Of a stretch of DNA of 64,000 bases, positions 45,997-54,981 are shown one piece after another (positions within the stretch are counted from its first letter, which is position 1; every line of letters starts with the position of its first letter). A program made the translations under genes and the position numbers. Below the pieces are notes generated by a model that saw only the letters and a program-made list of their open reading frames with translations, had not been told where the DNA came from and searched no databases. This DNA is from Fidelibacterota bacterium (GTDB taxonomy: Bacteria > Fidelibacterota > UBA8477 > JABMPR01): assembly GCA_021734255.1 (NCBI GenBank), contig JAIPJM010000002.1:62001-126000 (forward strand), given 5' to 3'.

Positions 45997-47247
45997 ATGA
46001 ACAGTCGCGGAATTCATATTGGTCTTGATATCGGCACATCCAAGGTCTGTGCCATTGCAGCAGAGCCTGATCAGGAAGGTACCTTAAAGGTTGTTGGTGT
46101 CAGTACATCACCGTCCACAGGACTACGTCGTGGGACCATTGTTGATATAGAGGCTACAGCAAGAGCTATACGCCAGGCACTGGACGAAATCGAGGCAAGT
46201 GTCGGTATTAAAGCTGAACAGGTAACTGTTGGTATCGCCGGAGAGCATATCTACAGTTTGAACGCCACAGGCGTGATCGGTATTGCAGACCTGAGCAAAC
46301 GGGGCCATGCAAAAGAATTGGAGATCACGGAAGAGGATGTGGAACGCGTGATCGAATCAGCCAAGGCCGTCGGATTACCGAATGGTCGGCAGATCATTCA
46401 TGTTATTCCCCAGCAATTCGCTGTTGATGATGAAAGTGGTCTGAGAAATCCAGTTGGAATGAATGGTCGGCGACTGGAGGCTCAGGTCCACCTGGTTACC
46501 TCAGCCACCAGCAGCACCAAAAATATTATCTCAACCGTTCGTCATGCCGGCTGCAATGTGAAGGATTTTGTCCTGGAGCCCATCGCTTCTGCCCAGTCTG
46601 TCCTCACCGAAGAAGAAAAGCAGATCGGTGTGGGTCTGATTGATATCGGTGCCGGCACCACGGATGCCATCGTGCTCTCAAAATTTGGGGTGGAACATAC
46701 GGTTTCTCTCCCCTACGGTGGCAATCAGGTGACAACAGACATTGCCGGAATCTTACGGATCACTGAGGAGCAGGCTGATGAACTCAAACTCAAATACGGT
46801 CATAGTTTCACGGATGAAGCCGCTGCTGATAAGGTATTCGATGTGAAAGGTGTTGGTGGTAGAGAAGACCGCAATATGAATGAAGTGGAATTCTCCATGT
46901 ACATCGAAGCCCGCATGGATGAGATCCTGAAAATGGTCCAGTCGAACTTTCGGGAAAGCGGTATGCTCAAGCATCTGAATTCAGGAATCGTCCTCACCGG
47001 CGGTGGTTCAAACATCCCCGGGATCGTCTCTCTGACAAAACGAGTCTTCGAGATGCCCGTCCGTCTGGGGAATCCCATCGGATTTAATGACACAACTGAA
47101 TTGATCCAGAGCCCTGAATATGCAACAGCTACTGGTCTCATTGCTTACGCAGCAAAATTTCAATCCGAACATATGCCACGCTTTGAAAGCGGTAGTCTTT
47201 CAGGAGTGCTGGGTAAGATCAAAGATTTTTTTAAGAACAATTTTTAG
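45997..47247 (+). CDS. ftsA: Cell-division actin homologue
   Basis: The 416-residue protein has the actin-fold phosphate loops GLDIGTSKVCAIAAEP (residues about 8-23) and VGLIDIGAGTTDAIVL, the SHS2/1C subdomain (VTVGIAGEHIYSLNATGVIG), GIVLTGGGSNIPGI, and a C-terminal amphipathic helix (SGVLGKIKDFFKNNF) that binds the membrane. It tethers FtsZ to the membrane and organises the divisome. ATG directly follows the ftsQ stop; ftsZ begins 31 bp later with its own ribosome site. Confidence 0.96.
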   Translation: MNSRGIHIGLDIGTSKVCAIAAEPDQEGTLKVVGVSTSPSTGLRRGTIVDIEATARAIRQALDEIEASVGIKAEQVTVGIAGEHIYSLNATGVIGIADLSKRGHAKELEITEEDVERVIESAKAVGLPNGRQIIHVIPQQFAVDDESGLRNPVGMNGRRLEAQVHLVTSATSSTKNIISTVRHAGCNVKDFVLEPIASAQSVLTEEEKQIGVGLIDIGAGTTDAIVLSKFGVEHTVSLPYGGNQVTTDIAGILRITEEQADELKLKYGHSFTDEAAADKVFDVKGVGGREDRNMNEVEFSMYIEARMDEILKMVQSNFRESGMLKHLNSGIVLTGGGSNIPGIVSLTKRVFEMPVRLGNPIGFNDTTELIQSPEYATATGLIAYAAKFQSEHMPRFESGSLSGVLGKIKDFFKNNF

Positions 47248-47278
47248 TAAGTAAACAAGTCAAAACGGAGGATAAACC

Positions 47279-48526
47279 ATGTTATTTGAATTTGATAACC
47301 TAAAGGAACAGAAGGCTCGAATACGAGTTATCGGTGTCGGCGGAGCAGGTAGCAACGCCATCGACAGGATGGTAGACTCTGCACTCGCCGGAGTTGAGTT
47401 CATCGCTGTGAACACGGATGCACAGGCTCTCGACAACAGCAAAGCTGATGTCAAGATCCAGATCGGCAAAGCCATTACCAAGGGCCTTGGTGCTGGCGCA
47501 AAACTGCAGGTCGGTGAGGCAGCAGCTGAAGAGGACGCACAATCGATCGCCGCAGCACTTGATGGCTCAGACCTGGTGTTCATCACTGCTGGTATGGGTG
47601 GTGGAACAGGAACGGGCGCAGCCCCGGTTGTGGCCCGCATCTCTAAAGAGATCGGTGCCCTGACCATCGGTATCGTCACCACACCCTTCCGATTCGAGGG
47701 TCCACCCCGCATGAAGCGTGGTAAAGAAGGTGTTGCAAAGCTGAGAGAGCACCTGGATACACTTATCGAAATCCCCAACCAACGGATATTATCCATTGTG
47801 GACAAAACCACCAGCATGGTGGATGCATTCCTGGAAGCAGATTCTGTACTGCATCAGGCAACACGTGGTATCTCAGACCTGATCAATGTACATGGTCTGA
47901 TCAATCTGGACTATGCAGACGTCAAAACGGTCATGGAAGGCATGGGTGATGCCATTATGGGTACAGGTGTGGCTTCAGGTGATGAACGGGCTGTACTGGC
48001 CGCTCAGACCGCCATATCATCACCTCTGCTTGACGATACTAACATCCAGGGAGCTCAGGGACTGCTGATCAACATTACGGGTGGTCCAAACATGACCCTT
48101 GCTGAAGTTGATGAAGCTTCAAATCTGATCTTCGAGGAAGTTGGAGAACAGGCCAATATCATCCTTGGTGCTGTGATCGATGAGGACATGCAGGAAGAGA
48201 TGCGAGTGACGGTTATCGCTACGGGCTTCCATCATGATAGTGATCTGCGCTTTGATAATAATGAAACACAGCCTGCGCGTACATACCGCCCAAGCATGCC
48301 AGCTGCTGAAGCAAAACCAGACAACATTGACACTGAGTTGGAAATGCCAGTAGCAGACCTGAACGAGCCGATCGTGGCGACCCGCATGGACGCTACTGAT
48401 AATCGTGAACGTCTTGAAAAACCTGCCTATGAGAGGAAGAATGAAGAGGAAGATGTCATTATGCATTTCAGTGATGACCTTACCGTTCCAGCCTACATTC
48501 GTAAGCAGAATTCAATGAATATGTAA
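47279..48526 (+). CDS. ftsZ: Cell-division tubulin homologue
   Basis: The 415-residue GTPase has RVIGVGGAGSNAIDRMV, the tubulin signature GMGGGTGTGAAPVVARI, the T7 loop NLDYADVKTVM, and ends with the conserved C-terminal peptide LTVPAYIRKQ that binds FtsA and other partners. A variable linker of about 75 residues precedes that peptide. GGAGG lies 8 bases before the ATG, the clearest ribosome site in the cluster, consistent with FtsZ being made in excess. A strong terminator ends the operon. Confidence 0.98.
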   Translation: MLFEFDNLKEQKARIRVIGVGGAGSNAIDRMVDSALAGVEFIAVNTDAQALDNSKADVKIQIGKAITKGLGAGAKLQVGEAAAEEDAQSIAAALDGSDLVFITAGMGGGTGTGAAPVVARISKEIGALTIGIVTTPFRFEGPPRMKRGKEGVAKLREHLDTLIEIPNQRILSIVDKTTSMVDAFLEADSVLHQATRGISDLINVHGLINLDYADVKTVMEGMGDAIMGTGVASGDERAVLAAQTAISSPLLDDTNIQGAQGLLINITGGPNMTLAEVDEASNLIFEEVGEQANIILGAVIDEDMQEEMRVTVIATGFHHDSDLRFDNNETQPARTYRPSMPAAEAKPDNIDTELEMPVADLNEPIVATRMDATDNRERLEKPAYERKNEEEDVIMHFSDDLTVPAYIRKQNSMNM

Positions 48527-48590
48527 GCACCTGTTTTATCCTTCCAGGGATAATTCGCCTACATACACGAAACACACACCTCCGTTTCAC

Positions 48591-48629
48591 ACAAGCCCTA
48601 CTCACCTGGGAGTAGGGCTTGTCCTTTTT
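48591..48629 (+). terminator. Strong intrinsic terminator of the division/cell-wall operon
   Basis: ACAAGCCCTACTC (48591-48603) pairs perfectly over 13 bp with GAGTAGGGCTTGT (48610-48622) around a six-base loop; CC and five T follow. Confidence 0.95.
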
Positions 48630-48741
48630 AGATCACCAATAGTCACTGTCTTTCACAACTGGGTAGCCTGTTTCGCCTGAGAGTTTATATTCAGACCAAT
48701 CTTTCACACCGAATAGACCACATCAAGGGAGGTTTTCGACC

Positions 48742-50331
48742 ATGAGATCAAGTAAACCGTTTTGGGTACTGACTGTTTTAACTGTATGCTTACTGCTTTC
48801 AGGCTGTGATTCTCAGTCCATGGATACACTAAGCAGCCAGGCGACATTTGAATTTGAAGAGACCAGTATTGAAGCACTTCACCAGGGATATCGTAGCGGA
48901 CAATTCACGGTAGAGGATGTTGTAGCTGCTTATTTGGACAGGATTGAGGCGATTGACCGAAAGGGTCCAACTCTCCGATCCGTGATAGCTGTCAACCCAG
49001 ATGCCATCACTATCGCCCGGGAACTGGATACCCGGTTGCAGGACAAGCAGGAGCTTCCCCCACTCTTCGGTGTACCCATCCTCCTGAAAGACAATATTGA
49101 CACCCATGATAAAATGCCAACGACAGCTGGATCACGAGCGCTAAAGGACTCCTATCCCCTGCAGGACAGCTGGGTCACAGCCAAACTCAGGGAGGCCGGT
49201 GCCGTCATCCTGGGTAAAACGAATCTGAGCGAATGGGCAAATTTCAGGGGTGAACTCTCCTCCAGTGGCTGGAGTGGCGTAGGTGGCCAAACAAAAAACC
49301 CCTATGATATTGATCGTAATCCTTGTGGCTCAAGCTCCGGATCCGGGGTAGCTGTTTCTGCCAATCTTTGCGTTCTGGCCATAGGGACCGAGACCAATGG
49401 TTCCATCGTCTGTCCCTCCACGGCAAATGGCATTGTAGGGATCAAACCTACTGTGGGATTGGTGAGTCGCTCAGGCATTATCCCGATTGCTTACAGTCAG
49501 GATACAGCTGGCCCCATGGCGCGCTCGGTTCGGGACGCAGCTACTTGTCTGGGAGCCCTGATCGGTGAGGATAAAAGCGACCAGAAGACACTCACCAGTG
49601 CCGGCAAGGTCTATGCGGATTACACGCAATTCCTGGATGAGGATGGATTGAAGGGAAAACGAATTGGTGTTTATGCCAAGCCTGCCTCAGATCATTTTAA
49701 AGTGGATATCCTCCTTGATGAAGCGGTGGCATACCTGGAGGGTGCAGGTGCCGAGGTTATTGAAATTGAACAGGTGTTCGATCCCCAGGCGCATGGTGCC
49801 TCATTTGAGGTAATGCTTTACGAATATAAAGACGGGTTGAACACCTATTTCAAATCCCTGGGTGAGCAGGCCCCGATCAAGAACCTGGATGAATTGATCG
49901 CCTTCAATGAAGCCGATGACATAGAGATGAGCTTTTATAATCAAGCCTATCTGATCCAGGCTAACGACAAAGGAGATCTCTCCTCTACTGCATACCTGGA
50001 AGCGCTGGAAAAAATGCAAAGATTGACAAGAGCAGAAGGTATCGACAAGGTCATGGACGCCCACAAACTGGATGCCATTATCTCGCCCACGGGATCTCCA
50101 GCCTGGCTGACAGACCACACCAATGGGGATGCGTTTGTCCTTAGCTCATCCTCGGCGGCTGCCATATCGGGTTATCCCAATATCACAGTCCCCATGGGCT
50201 CGATCGAGGGCTTACCGGTTGGTCTTTCATTCTTTGGACGCGCATGGAGCGAACCCACCCTGCTTGAGATCGCCTATGCATATGAAAAAGGGACTCAACA
50301 TCGTCAAGTCCCTTTATTTAAACAGAATTAA
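48742..50331 (+). CDS. Amidase-signature-family lipoprotein
   Basis: The 529-residue protein has a lipoprotein signal (LLLSGC, Cys22) and an amidase-signature fold with its Ser-cisSer-Lys triad visible: Lys116 (ILLKDNID), the cis-Ser in NPCGSSSGSGVA (about residue 199) and the nucleophile Ser221 (GTETNGSIVCP). The opening FEFEETSIEALHQGYRSGQF is typical of the secreted amidases that are paralogues of GatA. Being lipid-anchored, it is not the tRNA amidotransferase; it probably cleaves amides or peptides in the envelope. It ends 7 bp before the convergent aminotransferase gene and has GGGAGG upstream. Confidence 0.9.
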   Translation: MRSSKPFWVLTVLTVCLLLSGCDSQSMDTLSSQATFEFEETSIEALHQGYRSGQFTVEDVVAAYLDRIEAIDRKGPTLRSVIAVNPDAITIARELDTRLQDKQELPPLFGVPILLKDNIDTHDKMPTTAGSRALKDSYPLQDSWVTAKLREAGAVILGKTNLSEWANFRGELSSSGWSGVGGQTKNPYDIDRNPCGSSSGSGVAVSANLCVLAIGTETNGSIVCPSTANGIVGIKPTVGLVSRSGIIPIAYSQDTAGPMARSVRDAATCLGALIGEDKSDQKTLTSAGKVYADYTQFLDEDGLKGKRIGVYAKPASDHFKVDILLDEAVAYLEGAGAEVIEIEQVFDPQAHGASFEVMLYEYKDGLNTYFKSLGEQAPIKNLDELIAFNEADDIEMSFYNQAYLIQANDKGDLSSTAYLEALEKMQRLTRAEGIDKVMDAHKLDAIISPTGSPAWLTDHTNGDAFVLSSSSAAAISGYPNITVPMGSIEGLPVGLSFFGRAWSEPTLLEIAYAYEKGTQHRQVPLFKQN

Positions 50332-50338
50332 TGAACGC

Positions 50339-51670
50339 TTAGAGTGAATGGATCACTTTGCGGATCGATTCACCAATGTGGTCCACGCCTGCCTCGGTCA
50401 CCGTCAGTGCCGGGGCAAGACGGACTGTGGTCTTGTGGGTTTCTTTTGCGTAGATCCCACTTTCCAGGAGTTTGAGAGACACCTTGTGCCCATCTAATCC
50501 GGGTTCATCATACATCTCAAAAGCAGTTAAGAGTCCAGCGCCTCGGCCTTCTTTTATCTTATCGGGATAGTCTGCCTTAATATCATTAAAGTGCTGGATC
50601 ATGCGCTGGCCCATTTTCTCTGCGTTCTGCGCCAGATTCATATCCACCATGGCTTTAATAGCAAACGTTGCAGTAACCGAAGCCAGTGGAAAACCGCCAA
50701 AAGTAGAGCCCTCTGAACCGGGTGTCAGCACATTGATCACATCTTTGCGCCCAGCGACAAATGAAACTGGCATGATGCCACCCCCTGCAGCTTTTCCACA
50801 GGCCATGAGGTCTGGTTTGACACCGTATAATTGATGAGCGAAGTTGGCACCCGTTCTGGCAAACCCGGTCTGAACCTCATCCATACAGAAGAGTACATTG
50901 TGCTGCTTACAGAGATCAGCCACTTGCTGGTGGTAATCGGCAGTTGGAAGGATAACACCGGCCTCACCCTGAATGGGTTCTACGATGTAGGAAGCGATCC
51001 GGTCACCCTTTTCCTTGAAGAGGGCTTTAAGTGCCTCGATATCGTTAAATGGAACAACTTCTATACCGGGAAGGAAAGGACCAAAATCATCCTTGGCCAT
51101 GGGATCTGTTGATGCAGAGACAGCAAAAAGGGACCGCCCATGAAAATTGTCAGCTGCTACCACAATGATGGCTTCATTTGCAGGTATACCCTTGACCCGA
51201 TATCCCCAGCGACGGGAAAGTTTGGCCATGAGTTCTGGTGCTTCCACACCGGCAACTTTGGGCACAACCTTGTCCATCTCAGTAATGGCGGTGGCAGCCA
51301 ACAGAAAGGCAGCCATATATTTATGGCGAATAGAGCGTGGTACTGTGGGGATCTTTTCGTCCTGCAGGTGCGCAATGACCGCATCGACGATGGTTGCGTT
51401 CAACTGACCTTGATTCACCGCTGAATAACAACACAGACCATCCAGAAGTTCTTCTTCGATGTAGGCTTTCACGCCATCAGGATCCGGTTTGCGACAGATC
51501 AATGTCGAACTATCCATGACGTGACTGACAACAACATCTTCAAGTGGTGAGTAATTCTGTCCACCTTTTTCCATTTCGATCGCTTCGTGCTCTGCAGGAC
51601 TCAGATCACCAATGCGAACGCCATTGACCGTCAGATCGTCACCGTACCCTGAGATATTCACTTTAGCCAT
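50339..51670 (-). CDS. Class III PLP-dependent aminotransferase (ornithine/acetylornithine type)
   Basis: The 443-residue enzyme has a class III core: YIVEPIQGEAGVILP, FCMDEVQTGFARTG, the PLP lysine in LMACGKAAGGGIMPVSF, and GSEGSTFGGFPLASV. These fit ornithine or acetylornithine aminotransferases, but the N-terminal 130 residues (including CRKPDPDGVKAYIEEE and CCYSAVNQGQLNATIVD) are the part most like ornithine-delta-aminotransferase, so RocD is the best guess. I start at the ATG at 51668-51670, with GGGAAGG just before it, and not at the TTG five codons further upstream. No arginine-pathway neighbours help to choose the substrate. Confidence 0.85.
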   Translation of the reverse strand: MAKVNISGYGDDLTVNGVRIGDLSPAEHEAIEMEKGGQNYSPLEDVVVSHVMDSSTLICRKPDPDGVKAYIEEELLDGLCCYSAVNQGQLNATIVDAVIAHLQDEKIPTVPRSIRHKYMAAFLLAATAITEMDKVVPKVAGVEAPELMAKLSRRWGYRVKGIPANEAIIVVAADNFHGRSLFAVSASTDPMAKDDFGPFLPGIEVVPFNDIEALKALFKEKGDRIASYIVEPIQGEAGVILPTADYHQQVADLCKQHNVLFCMDEVQTGFARTGANFAHQLYGVKPDLMACGKAAGGGIMPVSFVAGRKDVINVLTPGSEGSTFGGFPLASVTATFAIKAMVDMNLAQNAEKMGQRMIQHFNDIKADYPDKIKEGRGAGLLTAFEMYDEPGLDGHKVSLKLLESGIYAKETHKTTVRLAPALTVTEAGVDHIGESIRKVIHSL

Positions 51671-51810
51671 GCCTTCCCTTTCCAAAAAAAGTTATTTAAA
51701 ATTGCACTGAATCTAGGTGAAGCAAACTGTGTTCCAAAGTTTCTCCATCGCTTATGATCAAAATGTGTTGGATTTCTTTCAATTATCATCTAATTATCGT
51801 CGTGACAGAT

Positions 51811-52188
51811 GGGGCCGTAGCTTCCGCCTACGTCTAGACTTCGGCGGGACAGGCAGCTTCGCTACTCTGATGGTTTTGAGCTACACAACTGTGTTCATCA
51901 GTTTATCGGTTTGGACATATCAGGGTGATCAATATTGGGGCCGTAGCTTCCGCCTACGTCAAGACTTCGGCGGGACAGGCAACTTCGCTACTCTGATGGT
52001 TTTGAGCCACACAACTGTGTTCATCAGTTTATCGGTTTGGACATATCAGAGTGATCAATAATGGGGCCGTAGCTTCCGCCTACGTCAAGACTTCGGCGGG
52101 ACAGGCAACTTCGCTACTCTGATGGTTTTGAGCCATACAACTGTGTTCATCAGTTTATCGGTTTGGACATATCAGAGTGATCAATAAT
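51811..52188 (+). repeat. Three tandem 126-bp repeats abutting the tRNA-Ala gene
   Basis: Units start at 51811, 51937 and 52063, and the tRNA starts at 52189, exactly one period later. Every unit and the tRNA begin with GGGGCCGTAGCT. Units 2 and 3 differ by one base and unit 1 differs from unit 2 by five, so the copies nearest the tRNA are the newest. Each unit contains a REP-like inverted repeat (CCGCC and GGCGG about 13 bases apart, inside GTAGC and GCTAC). The last 80 bases are A/T-rich and end AATAAT or AATATT before the next GGGG. Because 126 is divisible by three the array reads as an open frame; I consider that fortuitous. Confidence 0.95.
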
Positions 52189-52261
52189 GGGGCCGTAGCT
52201 CAGTTGGGAGAGCGCTGCGTTCGCAACGCAGAGGTCAGGAGTTCGATCCTCCTCGGCTCCA
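52189..52261 (+). tRNA. tRNA-Ala (anticodon CGC)
   Basis: Full cloverleaf of 73 bases: acceptor GGGGCCG with CGGCTCC, D stem GCTC/GAGC, anticodon stem CTGCG/CGCAG with loop TTCGCAA (anticodon CGC, reading GCG), T stem AGGAG/CTCCT with TTCGATC, and discriminator A. The acceptor contains G3 opposite T70, the G3:U70 identity pair of alanine tRNAs. CCA is not encoded. The gene is preceded by the 126-bp array whose units copy its first 12 bases. Confidence 0.97.
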
Positions 52262-52405
52262 CTAAAATTCCTATTATTTCACTCATTTAGAGCACATTTC
52301 AGGTTTCGGATGGAGCCCATTATTTATACATTGGGTGGCTTTACTATATGGGTAACAAAACACATACAAAATATATACACGCAATTGATAAAGGAATCTT
52401 ACAAC

Positions 52406-53893
52406 ATGGCACTATTCAATCTGGTAAATAAGACTTATAAAGATACGGTAGAACAATCAGACCTTTACATCTTCGGAATTCATGCTGACGAGGGATTGTC
52501 CGCCGCCTTCAGTGAAAAACATCCCAATGTTTCGAAGCAGATCAGCATGGCAATGGATAAGGGAGAATTTAAAGCGAAATTGAACCAGGCCATGCTCATG
52601 TATACACCAGACTGTGAGACTGCCAGTCGCTACCTGGTCCTGGGACTGGGAGAGGCTGAAGGATTCACATCAGATCATCTGAGGCAGGTCACAGCAACAG
52701 CCGCACAAAAAGCACATGGCGTTAAGGCCGGGTCGGTCATCGTAGAATTTATGGGTGAGGACAAGTTAGAGGCTGAAGAGTCCCAAGCACTGGTGGAGGG
52801 TCTGGTAATGGGTGGCTATCGCTTCCTGGAATACCAGAAGCAGGATGATGAATACGCAGGTATCCAAAATGTCACTGTCCTTTCCAATGCAGATCTGGCA
52901 GCAGAATTGGAATACGGTCTGCAGGTCTCCGCAGGTGTGGTGCTGGCCCGCGACCTCGGTAATCACCCCTCAAACGTGGCTACTCCCACCTATCTTGCAG
53001 AAACAGCAGAACGCATTGCCAAAGACGGTGATATGAAGATCACTGTTTTTGAACGTGAAGATTTTGAAAAACTGGGCTTTGGTGGGATCCAGGGTGTTGC
53101 CCAGGGTTCCGATGTACCCCCGAAGTTCATCATTCTTGAGTACAATGGTGGTGGAGCAGATGCAAAGACGCTAGGACTTGTCGGTAAAGGACTCACCTTT
53201 GATTCTGGCGGTATTTCCATCAAACCTGCTGGTGGTATGGATGAAATGAAATTTGATATGCTGGGTGGTGCCGCCGTATTGGGGATCATGTCTGCTGTGG
53301 CACAGATAAAGCCAAAGTTGAACATTATCGCCGTGGTCCCTTCCACCGAGAACATGAGTGGCGGCAAAGCATATAAACCCGGTGACATCCTGACCGCCTA
53401 TAACGGGAAGACCATCGAGATCCTTAATACGGACGCTGAGGGTCGCCTGATCCTGGCAGATGGACTTTCCTATATCACAAAACATTATAAACTGGATGGT
53501 CTAGTAGATTTCGCAACCCTGACTGGTGCGGTGATCGTTGCCCTGGGCCACCGTTACAGCGCTGTGATGACCAATGATCAATCATTTGCAGATGAGCTAA
53601 TGGATGTTGGTGAGAAATCTCAGGACCGACTCTGGCAGTTACCCCTCGATGAAGAGTATGCCGAAGATATCAAATCCAAAATTGCGGATGTCAAGAATAC
53701 TGGAGCAGCCCGGGAAGCTGGGACCATCGCAGCGGGTGCATTCCTGCATGAATTCGTGGCAGAGGGAACCCCCTGGTGCCATGTGGATATTGCTGGAACA
53801 GGCTGGCTGAAGAAGGGTCGTCCTTATCAACCAGAAGGCCCAACAGGATCGGGTGTACGACTGATACTCGAGTTGATCAAGAGCTGGGAATAA
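52406..53893 (+). CDS. pepA: Leucyl aminopeptidase (M17)
   Basis: The 495-residue protein has an N-terminal macro-like domain and an M17 catalytic domain: KGLTFDSGGISIKPAGGMDE with metal-binding Lys and Asp, MLGGAAVLGIMS, and the signature NTDAEGRLILADGLSY. Two zinc or manganese ions cut N-terminal residues from peptides in the cytoplasm. I use the ATG at 52406 (MALFNLVNKT) with AAAGGA upstream; a longer frame from 52310 would add a stretch of no family resemblance. plsX follows after 6 bp. Confidence 0.95.
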   Translation: MALFNLVNKTYKDTVEQSDLYIFGIHADEGLSAAFSEKHPNVSKQISMAMDKGEFKAKLNQAMLMYTPDCETASRYLVLGLGEAEGFTSDHLRQVTATAAQKAHGVKAGSVIVEFMGEDKLEAEESQALVEGLVMGGYRFLEYQKQDDEYAGIQNVTVLSNADLAAELEYGLQVSAGVVLARDLGNHPSNVATPTYLAETAERIAKDGDMKITVFEREDFEKLGFGGIQGVAQGSDVPPKFIILEYNGGGADAKTLGLVGKGLTFDSGGISIKPAGGMDEMKFDMLGGAAVLGIMSAVAQIKPKLNIIAVVPSTENMSGGKAYKPGDILTAYNGKTIEILNTDAEGRLILADGLSYITKHYKLDGLVDFATLTGAVIVALGHRYSAVMTNDQSFADELMDVGEKSQDRLWQLPLDEEYAEDIKSKIADVKNTGAAREAGTIAAGAFLHEFVAEGTPWCHVDIAGTGWLKKGRPYQPEGPTGSGVRLILELIKSWE

Positions 53894-53899
53894 TCAGGA

Positions 53900-54970
53900 G
53901 TGACTACTTATCGTCTGGCAGTTGATGGTATGGGTGGGGACAATGCCCCCCATGCGATCGTAGAGGGTGTTTGCCAAGCAGCAGAAGCTGGCAACGTGGA
54001 AATTCTCGTGACGGGCGATGAGGATCTGCTGCAGCAGGAGCTGGCCCAGTATCCAAAAGTTAGGCAGCATATTGAGATCATCCATGCTGCCGATGCGATC
54101 CCCATGGATGCAAAGCCGAAAGAGATCTTCGACAAGTATCCTGATTCCTCTATGGTCAAGGCAGCTGAACTCGTGGCTTCAGGTCGCGCTGATGCACTTA
54201 TATCTGCCGGCAATACAGGTGCACTGATCCTCTCAAGTGCCCAGACCATACCCCGTATCAAGGGCGTACACAGAACGGCGCTTGCGGCTGTCTACCCGAC
54301 CAGCAACGAATTGAACAGAGATGACATCTTTTCATTGATCCTTGATGTCGGTGCAAATATTGATGTCGATCGGGATCACATGATCCACTTTGCTCTCATG
54401 GGAAATGCCTACGCTCAAAAAGTGACCGGGATCGAGAAGCCTCTGGTTGGTTTACTGAATATGGGTGCAGAGAACAATAAGGGCGGTCCTAAATATGTTG
54501 AGGTCAACCGCATTCTTGAATACCTGCCCCAGATCAACTTTAAGGGGAATATCGAAGGTAGCGATCTAATGAAGGGGATCGTGGATGTCGTTGTCACTGA
54601 AGGATTTAAGGGAAATATTGCCGTCAAGACCATGGAAGGGGTTGCAGAAGCAGCCATGGGCTTGGGCCGGCTGGCTTTTCAGAAAAAATTGATCTGGAAA
54701 TTGGGCATGATCATGCTCTCAGGCGGTATTCGCAAGATCAAGAAGATAAGCGACTATCAAGAGTATGGTGGAGCACCTATCCTTGGATTAGAGAGCCTGG
54801 TCCTGAAGTGCCACGGTCGATCGACCCCCCGGGCTATTGACAATGCCATTAAGTTGGCGATCAAGTGTATTCGCGATGACCTGGTGGAAAATATAAAAGA
54901 ATCCATCAACGCCTTCGAGCAGGAATTCACACGTCCGGACTATGATCATATAACCGGTTTCAACGATTAG
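53900..54970 (+). CDS. plsX: Phosphate acyltransferase of phospholipid synthesis
   Basis: The 356-residue cytoplasmic enzyme opens TYRLAVDGMGGDNAPHAIVE, the PlsX hallmark, and has SMVKAAELVASGRADALISA, GNTGALILSS, DVGANIDVDRDHM and VVTEGFKGNIAVKTMEG. It converts acyl-ACP to acyl-phosphate for PlsY. The start is GTG at 53900 with AGGAG overlapping it, so initiation is probably coupled to pepA. fabH, the usual next gene, is replaced by a small secreted-protein frame. Confidence 0.95.
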   Translation: MTTYRLAVDGMGGDNAPHAIVEGVCQAAEAGNVEILVTGDEDLLQQELAQYPKVRQHIEIIHAADAIPMDAKPKEIFDKYPDSSMVKAAELVASGRADALISAGNTGALILSSAQTIPRIKGVHRTALAAVYPTSNELNRDDIFSLILDVGANIDVDRDHMIHFALMGNAYAQKVTGIEKPLVGLLNMGAENNKGGPKYVEVNRILEYLPQINFKGNIEGSDLMKGIVDVVVTEGFKGNIAVKTMEGVAEAAMGLGRLAFQKKLIWKLGMIMLSGGIRKIKKISDYQEYGGAPILGLESLVLKCHGRSTPRAIDNAIKLAIKCIRDDLVENIKESINAFEQEFTRPDYDHITGFND

Positions 54971-54981
54971 GACAGACCACG

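Noticed and set aside
51717-52061. 114-codon plus-strand frame across the 126-bp repeats
   Set aside because: It is open only because 126 is divisible by three and the unit happens to lack stops in that frame. Its codons copy the tRNA fragment and REP-like hairpin, and it has no ribosome site.
51811-52188. CRISPR array, or a series of tRNA genes
   Set aside because: Units are contiguous with no variable spacers, so not CRISPR. Only the first 12 bases of the tRNA are present in each unit; D, anticodon and T arms are missing.
52163-52190. TTGGAC with TAATGG as the tRNA-Ala promoter
   Set aside because: A start from this pair would fall inside the mature tRNA; the true promoter was not found.
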